A DNA stretch of 17,996 nt. It comes from an uncultured Eubacteriales bacterium. Its GTDB lineage: Bacteria; Bacillota; Clostridia; Oscillospirales; Acutalibacteraceae. Each line of letters begins with the position of its first letter. The stretch's first letter is position 1. This document shows positions 1 through 6,874 of the stretch, one piece after another. The position numbers and the translations under genes were made by a program. The stretch is taken from positions 1 to 17,996 of the forward strand of contig CAKSDF010000024.1 of the NCBI GenBank assembly GCA_934444695.1, read 5' to 3'. The notes beneath the pieces are model-generated. The model was not told the DNA's origin. It worked only from the letters and a program-made list of their open reading frames with translations, and ran no database searches.

Positions 1-1
1 T

Positions 2-754
2 CGCTGCGCCGAGCTTGTTAAGGCCGAGCTCCAAAAAAACGGTATTGAACCCATTCCTTCCGAAAATATTAAGGACGCCGATTTTTCCATTGTTGTGGGA
101 GGAGACGGAACCATAATTCACGCCGCAAAAAAGGCCGCCCTTTACTCAAAGCCGGTGCTTGGGATAAATTCCGGCCGTGTGGGATTTATGGCCGGCGTGG
201 AAAACGGAGAATACGGTATTCTCTCTCGGCTTAAGACCGGCGAATATGAGATAGAGGACAGAATGCTGCTCTCGGTGGTATGCGAGCGGGGCGATAAGGT
301 TATTAAAACCTATTCCCTAAACGAAGCGGTCATAAGCCGCGGCGGCCTTGCCAGAATAACCGATATCAATGTTCAGATCGGCGGCATTTCCACCATTGAT
401 TATGCGGCCGACGGTCTCATTTTTGCCACTCCAACCGGATCGACAGCCTATTCTCTTTCAGCGGGAGGCCCTGTTCTCGATCCTTCCATTGAAGGCATTG
501 TTATGACTCCCATTTGCCCCCATTCCTTCAATTCCCGCTCGGTGGTATTTTCTCCCGACGAGAAATTCACCGTAACGGCCAAGGTCAGAAGCGAGGGGGA
601 TGTTTTTGCCTGTGTAGACGGCGAAAATCCCATAAACATTACCGACGGAGTGGTATACATTCAAAAGGCCGACGACCTATGCGTTAAACTCATCAGAATC
701 AAAAACGAGCCTTTTTACGAAAACTTTAAGAATAAGCTTATACTTAACAAATAG
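2..754 (+). CDS. nadK: NAD kinase, 5' partial
   Basis: Phosphorylates NAD+ to NADP+ in the cytoplasm using ATP or polyphosphate, and is the only route to NADP. The reading frame is open at the left window edge, so the true start is outside; 250 residues are visible and roughly 30-40 N-terminal residues are missing. Visible family motifs: GGDGT at visible residues 33-37 (nucleotide-binding loop), LNEAVISRG (the NE motif that contacts NAD ribose), and the long conserved TPICPHSFNSRS segment after GGPVLDP. The C-terminal VDGE block is also present. It is followed after 24 bp by argR in the same direction. In clostridia this gene usually sits between tlyA and argR/recN, which fits the context here. 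A GTG at 95 is internal and falls directly before GGDGT, so it cannot be the start. Confidence 0.97.
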   Translation, partial: RCAELVKAELQKNGIEPIPSENIKDADFSIVVGGDGTIIHAAKKAALYSKPVLGINSGRVGFMAGVENGEYGILSRLKTGEYEIEDRMLLSVVCERGDKVIKTYSLNEAVISRGGLARITDINVQIGGISTIDYAADGLIFATPTGSTAYSLSAGGPVLDPSIEGIVMTPICPHSFNSRSVVFSPDEKFTVTAKVRSEGDVFACVDGENPINITDGVVYIQKADDLCVKLIRIKNEPFYENFKNKLILNK

Positions 755-778
755 GATAACAAATAGGAGATAAGAAAA

Positions 779-1228
779 ATGAAAAAAAACCGTCACGAAA
801 AAATAAGAGAGCTTATAAACGATAACATAATCGAGACCCAGGATGAACTGCTCCGACTGCTCAGAAAGGACGGATTTGACGTTACACAGGCAACCGTTTC
901 CCGTGATATAAAGCAGTTGAGGGTCATTAAGGCGCTTGATTCAAACGAGGTTTACCGCTATATGATCCCCAAGGGGGAAAGCATTTCTTTAAAGGCCAAC
1001 TATACCGATGTTTTCAGATCGGCGGTTATAAAGGTGGATTATGCCCTTAACGACGTGGTCATAAAATGCCACACGGGTATGGCAAACGCCGCTTGTATGG
1101 CTCTTGATCTTATGGATCATTCCTCGGTGGTGGGCACCGTTGCGGGAGACGATACCATTCTCATAATCGCCCGCACGGAGGACGAGGCAGCCGAGCTTTG
1201 CAGAGAGCTTAAGGAAAATCTTAAATAA
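779..1228 (+). CDS. argR: Arginine repressor ArgR/AhrC
   Basis: Hexameric arginine-responsive transcription factor that represses arginine biosynthesis and can activate arginine catabolism genes. It has 149 residues, the normal family length. The N-terminal winged helix-turn-helix covers about residues 1-65 and contains the recognition-helix signature TQATVSRDIKQL (36-47). The C-terminal oligomerisation and arginine-binding domain (about 75-149) carries the GTVAGDDTI block (119-127), whose paired Asp residues bind arginine in characterised homologues. The start is set by AGGAGA at 765-770, 8 nt before the ATG. It is likely co-transcribed with nadK (24 bp gap). No arginine genes lie in the window, so its targets are elsewhere. 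The argR-recN adjacency is a well-known Firmicutes arrangement. Confidence 0.97.
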   Translation: MKKNRHEKIRELINDNIIETQDELLRLLRKDGFDVTQATVSRDIKQLRVIKALDSNEVYRYMIPKGESISLKANYTDVFRSAVIKVDYALNDVVIKCHTGMANAACMALDLMDHSSVVGTVAGDDTILIIARTEDEAAELCRELKENLK

Positions 1229-1410
1229 CAGATCCGCAAGAAACTTGTTTATGACCGCCTGATTGGCGATTTTAAAAGCCCTGTTTTGCAAAAAAACGGT
1301 TTCTTTCCTTGTTGCGACTTTCCTCGCTGCGGGGAGACGGTCTGTCAACTCATAACAGCCTGCTGTATTATTTCTTTACTATCGACATTTCTTTCTGGAG
1401 GGAAGGCATA

Positions 1411-3075
1411 ATGCTTGACACCTTGCGAATAGAAAACATCGCCGTTATCGAATTTGCCGAGATCGAATTTGATAAGGGCTTTTGTGTGCTTACCGGAGAG
1501 ACCGGAGCGGGTAAATCCATCCTTATAGATGCTCTCGGAGCGGTGCTCGGAAACCGTACCACCAAAAACCTCGTTAGAACCGGATGCGAAAACGCCTCGG
1601 TGACGGCGGTCTTTTCGGATATATCAAAAGCGGCAAGGAATGCCCTTGCGGAAGCGGGATTTGACTGCGGCGACGGCAGTGTTATGCTTTTCAGAAAAAT
1701 CACATCCGACGGAAAAAGCAGCAGCCGCATAAACGGTATTCCCGCCACGGCGGCAGTGGTCAAACAAATATCAAAGCACCTTGTATCTATTCACGGACAG
1801 CACGACAGCGCCCTTTTGACCGACCCTGCCGTACACGGAGAGCTTGTGGACAAATACGCCGCAAACGACCGCCAAAGGGAAGCTTACGGCAAGATATACC
1901 GCCGTCTTTGCGACCTTATTAAGGAATCGAGAGCCCTTAATCTCGACGAGGCCGAAAAGCAGCGCCGCATAGATATGCTGGAATTTCAGATAAAGGAGCT
2001 TGAAGGCGCCGACATAACCGAGGGAGAAATGGCCGAACTTGAGGAACGGCTTAAAATAATACAGAACGGCGAAAAGATAGCAAGATGCATTTCCGAGACC
2101 TTTGAAATGCTTGCGGGAGACGAAAATTTCTCGGGAGCGGTGTCCCTTGTGTCCCGGGCGGGAGAGGGGCTTTCGGAATGCGCCGACTTTTCCGAGGATA
2201 TCGAAAAAAATGCCCGCCGTCTTTGCGAGATTGGATTTGAGCTTGAAAACATCTGCGGTGATATACGCAGCCTTTCGGAGGAAATGGACTTTGACCCTGC
2301 CGAGCTCGAAAGGGTGGAGGAACGGCTGGATCTTTTGAAAAGGCTTTCTAAAAAATACGGTAACAGTGAACGTGAAATGATTGATTTCCTTAGCTCGGCG
2401 CAAAAGGAGCTTGCAGGAATAACGAGGAGCGAGCAGAGGGAAAAGGAGCTTGAAGACCTCATAAACGAAGCCAAAGTCGAGGCAGTGGAAAAAGCTGCCG
2501 ATCTTACAAAAAGCCGGAAAATCGCCTCCGAAAAGCTTGAAAAGGCGGTAGGGGACGAGCTTGAGTTCTTAAATATGCCCGGAGTAAAATTTTTGGTGCA
2601 AAGCAGCGAGACCCCTCTCACCAAAAACGGCAGGGAGAAGCTTGAATTTCTCATTTCGGCAAATGCAGGTGAACAGCCCAAGCCCCTTTCAAAAATTGCC
2701 TCGGGCGGTGAGCTTTCCCGCACAATGCTGGCTCTTTTAAGCGTTATAAACAGCAAAAACGACGCCGATACCATAATATTCGACGAGATCGACGCGGGTA
2801 TAAGCGGCCGAGCGGCCGATAAGGTGGGAATACGACTTGCCAAAACGGCCGAAAACAGTCAGGTCATTTGCATAACCCATCTTGCGCAGATTGCTTCAAA
2901 GGGAAGCAGTCATTATCTTATAGAAAAATCATCCGACGGACAAAAGACCAAGACCTCGGTGGAAAAGCTCGGCAAAGAGGGAAGAATCGAGGAGCTTGCA
3001 AGAATAATCGGCGGAACGGTTATAACCGAGTCCACCCGTGCCGCAGCAAAGGAAATGCTCGAAGGTGCGGACTGA
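1411..3075 (+). CDS. recN: DNA repair protein RecN
   Basis: SMC-like ATPase that acts early in double-strand break repair, on DNA ends in the cytoplasm. The 554 residues match the usual ~550. Walker A GETGAGKS is at residues 29-36, followed by the long helical coiled-coil region (about 150-390) with heptad-like Glu/Leu/Lys-rich sequence. The ABC signature SGGELSR lies near residue 431, and Walker B IIFDEIDAGIS has Asp458-Glu459. The start chosen is the ATG at 1411 (MLDTLRIENI), which is the canonical RecN N-terminus and has CTGGAGGG at 1395-1402 in front. The frame is open upstream to 1309, but that extension has no family similarity. The 182 bp gap after argR contains a possible weak promoter (CTGTCA about 1342, TATTAT 1366-1371) and no clear terminator. 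I saw no convincing LexA box. Confidence 0.98.
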   Translation: MLDTLRIENIAVIEFAEIEFDKGFCVLTGETGAGKSILIDALGAVLGNRTTKNLVRTGCENASVTAVFSDISKAARNALAEAGFDCGDGSVMLFRKITSDGKSSSRINGIPATAAVVKQISKHLVSIHGQHDSALLTDPAVHGELVDKYAANDRQREAYGKIYRRLCDLIKESRALNLDEAEKQRRIDMLEFQIKELEGADITEGEMAELEERLKIIQNGEKIARCISETFEMLAGDENFSGAVSLVSRAGEGLSECADFSEDIEKNARRLCEIGFELENICGDIRSLSEEMDFDPAELERVEERLDLLKRLSKKYGNSEREMIDFLSSAQKELAGITRSEQREKELEDLINEAKVEAVEKAADLTKSRKIASEKLEKAVGDELEFLNMPGVKFLVQSSETPLTKNGREKLEFLISANAGEQPKPLSKIASGGELSRTMLALLSVINSKNDADTIIFDEIDAGISGRAADKVGIRLAKTAENSQVICITHLAQIASKGSSHYLIEKSSDGQKTKTSVEKLGKEGRIEELARIIGGTVITESTRAAAKEMLEGAD

Positions 3076-3105
3076 TCAACATTTTTAAAACGGCGGTGAA
3101 CGGCT

Positions 3106-4533
3106 ATGGAACGAGCAAGCGGAGTGCTTATGCATATATCCTCCCTTTACGGGGATTATTCCTGCGGAAGCCTTGGAAAAAGTGCCTTTGAATTTGTGGA
3201 TTTTCTCAAAAGCAGCGGTTTCTCCTATTGGCAGGTGCTTCCCACGGGGCTTTGCGATGAGTGCAATTCTCCCTATAAATCCCTTTCGGCCTTTGCGGGA
3301 AATCCTTTTTTTATCGACCTTGAAATTCTCGAAAAAAAAGACCTTTTGACAAAAGATGAGCTTGAAAACGCAAGGCAGCAAAGCCCTTATGTCTGCGAGT
3401 TTGATCGACTGAAAGAGGAAAGACTGCCGCTGCTTTTTAAAGCGGCCAAAAGGGCGGAAAACAAGGATGAAATCAACGATTATATCAATAAAAACAAGGA
3501 ACTTTCCGACTTTTGCGAATTTGCCGCGCTAAAACAGGCAAACGGCGGCCGTTTCTGGAAGGAATGGACGGTCAAAACGCCGAAAGCAGAGGACGTTTTT
3601 GCATGGCGCTTTATACAGTATGAATTTTTTGCCCAGTGGCAAAAGCTTAAAGATTACGCCGAAAATAAGGGCATAAAGCTCATAGGAGACATGCCCCTTT
3701 ATGTCGATCTCGACAGCAGCGATGTCTATTTTAACCCGTCGCTTTTTATGCTGGACAAAAACGGCGATCCCACCGATGTGGCAGGTGTGCCGCCCGACTA
3801 TTTCTCGGCCGACGGTCAGCTTTGGGGAAATCCTCTTTACGACTACGGCAAAATGGAGCAGGACGGCTTTAGTTGGTGGAAAAGAAGAATAGCCCACAAC
3901 CTTAAAATGTTCGACGGGTTGAGAATAGACCATTTCAGAGGGATAGAAAGCTTTTTTGCCGTCAAAAACGGCGAGACCACCGCTAAAAACGGCAGGTGGA
4001 TAAAGGGACCGGGCGAAAAGCTGGTCGACGCCATAAAACAGACGGCAGGGGATAAGCTGATAATTGCCGAGGATCTCGGAGATATCACAAAAGAGGTGGA
4101 AGCCCTTCTTGAATACAGCGGTCTGCCGGGAATGAGGGTGTTTCAGTTTTCCTTCCTCGGAGGGGATAATCCTCATTTGCCACATAACTACATTAAAAAT
4201 TGCGTGGCATATTCCGGCACCCACGACAACAATACTCTGCTGGGATACCTTTGGGAGCTTGACGAGCAAACGCGGCAAAGAATGCTTTGCTATTGCGGAT
4301 TTAAGGGTAACGACTGGGGAATGGGCTGCGACGACATCATCAGAACGCTTTTTGCCTCGTCGGCGGGACTTGTCATTCTGCCTATACAGGACGTTTTGGG
4401 ATACGGCAGCGATACGAGAATGAATCGCCCCGGTACGGCAAAGGGCAACTGGCTTTACCGAGTCACAAAAGAACAGCTTTGCGGTATCGACAAAGAAAAG
4501 TATTTAATGCTTAACCGCACGTATTTCCGCTGA
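3106..4533 (+). CDS. malQ: 4-alpha-glucanotransferase (amylomaltase, GH77)
   Basis: Transfers alpha-1,4-glucan segments between maltodextrins, releasing glucose, in cytoplasmic maltose/glycogen metabolism. It has 475 residues, close to the ~500 of bacterial GH77 enzymes of the short type. The GH77 catalytic triad is visible: nucleophile Asp275 in RIDHFRG, acid/base Glu322 in IIAEDLG, and transition-state Asp374 in SGTHDNN. The opening motif SGVLMHISSL and the DMPLYV segment are also typical. The ribosome binding site is weak (GGTGAA about 8 nt before the ATG), and the gene starts 30 bp after recN, so it may be read through from that operon. No other glycogen or maltose genes are adjacent. Confidence 0.97.
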   Translation: MERASGVLMHISSLYGDYSCGSLGKSAFEFVDFLKSSGFSYWQVLPTGLCDECNSPYKSLSAFAGNPFFIDLEILEKKDLLTKDELENARQQSPYVCEFDRLKEERLPLLFKAAKRAENKDEINDYINKNKELSDFCEFAALKQANGGRFWKEWTVKTPKAEDVFAWRFIQYEFFAQWQKLKDYAENKGIKLIGDMPLYVDLDSSDVYFNPSLFMLDKNGDPTDVAGVPPDYFSADGQLWGNPLYDYGKMEQDGFSWWKRRIAHNLKMFDGLRIDHFRGIESFFAVKNGETTAKNGRWIKGPGEKLVDAIKQTAGDKLIIAEDLGDITKEVEALLEYSGLPGMRVFQFSFLGGDNPHLPHNYIKNCVAYSGTHDNNTLLGYLWELDEQTRQRMLCYCGFKGNDWGMGCDDIIRTLFASSAGLVILPIQDVLGYGSDTRMNRPGTAKGNWLYRVTKEQLCGIDKEKYLMLNRTYFR

Positions 4534-4624
4534 GTCCCTGCGAGTGCATTTAAAACCGCAGCGGCGCGTTAATTTCGTCGGCAAGGCTGACACAGCACTT
4601 TTTCAAAGAGGTATCAGAAAAAAT

Positions 4625-5935
4625 ATGAAAGCAAAGGTCTATACATCCGTTGAGGATTTTAAAAAAGAAAACGAATCGTTAAATGCAGGCTTGCCCTTTT
4701 GCGAGCAGACGGACATTTTAAAGGATGAGGTTAAAATCGGCAATCTCACCCTTCACAACCGCCTTGTCTGTCAGGCAATGGAAGGCTGTGACGGAACGGC
4801 CGACGGGCGTCCCGATACCCTTACCAAAAGGCGGTATGAACGGCTTGCAAAGGGCGGCGCGGGACTTATATGGTTTGAGGCTACCGCCGTCTGCTTTGAA
4901 GGCAGGGCCAATCCCCGCCAGCTTTATATAAACGATAAAAATCTCGATGATTTCAAGAAAATCGTCGAAAACATAAAGCAGTGGGGAATGAGTCAAAACG
5001 GCTATGAACCTGCGGTTATAATGCAGGCCACCCACTCGGGAAGATATTCAAAGCCTGAGGGAAAACCCGCTCCCATAATCGCCTATAATAATCCTATTTT
5101 TGAAAAGGATAATCCCATAGATAAATCAAGGATCATAACCGACGAGGGACTTGACCGTGTGCACGACGGCCTTGTAAACGCCGCCGCTCTCGCGCAAAAA
5201 GCGGGATTCGACGGGGTGGATATCAAGTGCTGTCACCGCTATCTTAACAGTGAGCTTCTGTCGGCCTATACCAGGGAGGGCAGATACGGCGGAAGCTTTG
5301 AAAACCGCACGAGACTGCTCCGCGAAAGCGTAAAGGACAGCATATCCCTCTGCGGCAGCGGCTTTACGGTAACCTCACGTATGAATGTATACGACGGATT
5401 CACCTATCCCTACGGCTTCGGCGTTAAGGAAGGGGAGGGCATAACCCCCGATTTTTCCGAGGCCGACAAGCTTATTAAAATTTTGGCATCCTTGGGCGTT
5501 AAACTGCTTGATATAACCATGGGCAACCCTTATTTCAATCCTCATGTCAACCGTCCATATGCGGCGGGAGGATATGAGCCGCCCGAACATCCTCTTTCGG
5601 GCGTTGCAAGAATGCTTAAAGGCACGGCAAAGCTCTCAGTGGCCAATCCCGATGTAGCTCTTATATGCTCGGGGCTTTCTTTCCTCGGTGCGGCGGCTCC
5701 CGGTGTTGCGGCGGCGTTTATAGAGCAGGGAGGATTTTCTCTTGCGGGATTCGGCAGAATGATTTTTGCCTATCCCGATTTTGCAAGGGACATAGTTGAT
5801 GATAAATTCGATTGCAAAAAGATATGTATTGCCTGCAGCAAATGCACCGAAATAATGCGCGCGGGCGGTACCCCCGGCTGCGTCATACGCGACAGCGGAA
5901 CCTATATGCCCATATATAAGGAATACTGCAAGTGA
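4625..5935 (+). CDS. Old Yellow Enzyme-family NADH:flavin oxidoreductase with C-terminal Cys cluster
   Basis: FMN-dependent TIM-barrel ene-reductase-type enzyme of 436 residues. Family features: the substrate/FMN region ATHSGRYS (His137), and HRYLNSELLSAYT with His204 followed by GRYGGSFENRTR, the OYE hallmark for the FMN phosphate side. Near the C-terminus there is a cluster Cys401-x2-Cys404-x2-Cys407-x11-Cys419. It resembles the 4Fe-4S motif of 2,4-dienoyl-CoA reductase, trimethylamine dehydrogenase and BaiCD/BaiH proteins, which have Cx2Cx3Cx11C. Those proteins continue with FAD and NAD(P)H domains; this one stops about 17 residues after the cluster, so it has no reductase half of its own. 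The start at 4625 has AAAGAGGT at 4605-4612. An upstream GTG at 4544 lacks a ribosome binding site. Substrate unknown; it is the first gene of a redox triad. Confidence 0.9.
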   Translation: MKAKVYTSVEDFKKENESLNAGLPFCEQTDILKDEVKIGNLTLHNRLVCQAMEGCDGTADGRPDTLTKRRYERLAKGGAGLIWFEATAVCFEGRANPRQLYINDKNLDDFKKIVENIKQWGMSQNGYEPAVIMQATHSGRYSKPEGKPAPIIAYNNPIFEKDNPIDKSRIITDEGLDRVHDGLVNAAALAQKAGFDGVDIKCCHRYLNSELLSAYTREGRYGGSFENRTRLLRESVKDSISLCGSGFTVTSRMNVYDGFTYPYGFGVKEGEGITPDFSEADKLIKILASLGVKLLDITMGNPYFNPHVNRPYAAGGYEPPEHPLSGVARMLKGTAKLSVANPDVALICSGLSFLGAAAPGVAAAFIEQGGFSLAGFGRMIFAYPDFARDIVDDKFDCKKICIACSKCTEIMRAGGTPGCVIRDSGTYMPIYKEYCK

Positions 5936-5999
5936 TAAACCGACGTATTCCCGCAGGATAGCGTCCTGATAAAGTGTTTTTGCGCGGTGTGTGCGGTGT

Positions 6000-6065
6000 G
6001 TATTATAAGCACGTATCATAAGACAAGTATTATAAGACGCGTATTATAAACGGTATAATAAATAT
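6000..6065 (+). repeat. 13-14 bp tandem repeat array before the SDR gene
   Basis: Four to five degenerate head-to-tail units start at 6000, 6013, 6027, 6041 and 6053, each beginning GTATNATAA, with unit lengths 13, 14, 14 and 12. Each unit carries a TATTAT or TATAAT-like core. The last contains a perfect TATAAT (6054-6059), which could be a -10 element about 45 bp before the SDR start, although no good -35 sequence is placed in front of it. The array could be a cooperative operator, a curved AT-rich promoter region, or a slippage-prone repeat. The sequence shows only the repeat; the role is inference. Confidence 0.7.
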
Positions 6066-6104
6066 AAACGACACTTAAATTTCAAAAAGATAAGGTGAAC
6101 AAAA

Positions 6105-6860
6105 ATGAAAACTGCAATTGTAACAGGATGTGCCGGAGGAATAGGCTTTGCCACGGTCAAAAAACTGACGGCGGCAGGGATAAAGGTTCTCGGAATGGAC
6201 ATATGCCCAAGCGCCGATGTGACCGAGAAGTTTATGGATTTCGGCGGATGCTTTAAATATTTTTCGGGAAATCTTGCCGACAGCGCCGACCGTAAAGCCA
6301 TTTTAAACGAAGCCAAGGCCTTTCTCGGAAAAATAGACATTCTCGTTAATGTTGCGGGAGTTGCACCCAAGGTCAGAAACGACATTCTCGAAATGACCGA
6401 GGAAAGCTACGACCGCGTTATGGACATCAACGCCAAGGGCACAATGTTTTTAAGCCAGATAATTGCCAAGGATATGCTTTCAAATGAGCTTTGTGACGGA
6501 ATAAAAGGATATATCGTCAATATTTCCTCTATGTCGGCTTATACCTCCTCAACCAGCCGCGGTGAATATTGCATTTCAAAGGCCGGCGTTTCTATGGTAA
6601 CAAAGCTTTTTGCCGACCGTTTGGCGGGGGAAGGAATACTTGTTAACGAGATCCGCCCGGGCATCATTATGACCGGAATGACAGCCACCGTTAAGGAAAA
6701 ATACGACAACCTTATCGAAGGCGGGCTTCTTCCCATAAAGAGATGGGGAATGCCTGAGGACATTGCCGATGCGGTGTATGTGCTTTGCTCGGGACAGCTT
6801 AAATACGTGACCGGCCAGTCCATCGACGTGGATGGCGGATTCCACATTCAGAGACTTTAA
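6105..6860 (+). CDS. Short-chain dehydrogenase/reductase (SDR)
   Basis: NAD(P)(H)-dependent oxidoreductase of the classical SDR family, 251 residues with a Rossmann fold. Cofactor motif TGCAGGIG at residues 7-14, NVAG at 82-85 (usual NNAG), catalytic Asn109, Ser142, Tyr155 and Lys159 (YCISK), then RPGIIMTGM and the C-terminal VDGGF. Asp32 at the end of beta-strand 2 suggests a preference for NAD(H) over NADP(H). The closest general type is the FabG-like 3-oxoacyl reductase/sugar or steroid alcohol dehydrogenase group, and the substrate is not readable. AAGGTG at 6092-6097 is the ribosome binding site. It starts 169 bp after the OYE gene, across the tandem repeat array, and ends 14 bp before the flavoprotein gene, so at least these two form an operon. 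Confidence 0.94.
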   Translation: MKTAIVTGCAGGIGFATVKKLTAAGIKVLGMDICPSADVTEKFMDFGGCFKYFSGNLADSADRKAILNEAKAFLGKIDILVNVAGVAPKVRNDILEMTEESYDRVMDINAKGTMFLSQIIAKDMLSNELCDGIKGYIVNISSMSAYTSSTSRGEYCISKAGVSMVTKLFADRLAGEGILVNEIRPGIIMTGMTATVKEKYDNLIEGGLLPIKRWGMPEDIADAVYVLCSGQLKYVTGQSIDVDGGFHIQRL

Positions 6861-6874
6861 AAAGGAGCATAACC

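Noticed and set aside
1237..1252. Possible LexA/SOS box before recN
   Set aside because: GAAACTTGTTTA only loosely fits the GAAC-N4-GTTC consensus, with too many mismatches to call.
1309..1410. Upstream extension of RecN
   Set aside because: The canonical RecN N-terminus MLDTLRIENI begins at 1411 after a good ribosome binding site; the extra residues resemble no family sequence.
1986..2843. 285-codon minus-strand open frame inside recN
   Set aside because: It is a Ser/Arg/Phe-rich shadow of the recN coding strand, with no motif, while RecN is unmistakable on the plus strand.
4544..4624. GTG start 27 codons upstream for the OYE gene
   Set aside because: There is no ribosome binding site, and the added residues are basic and family-unlike; the ATG at 4625 has a recognisable purine-rich site.
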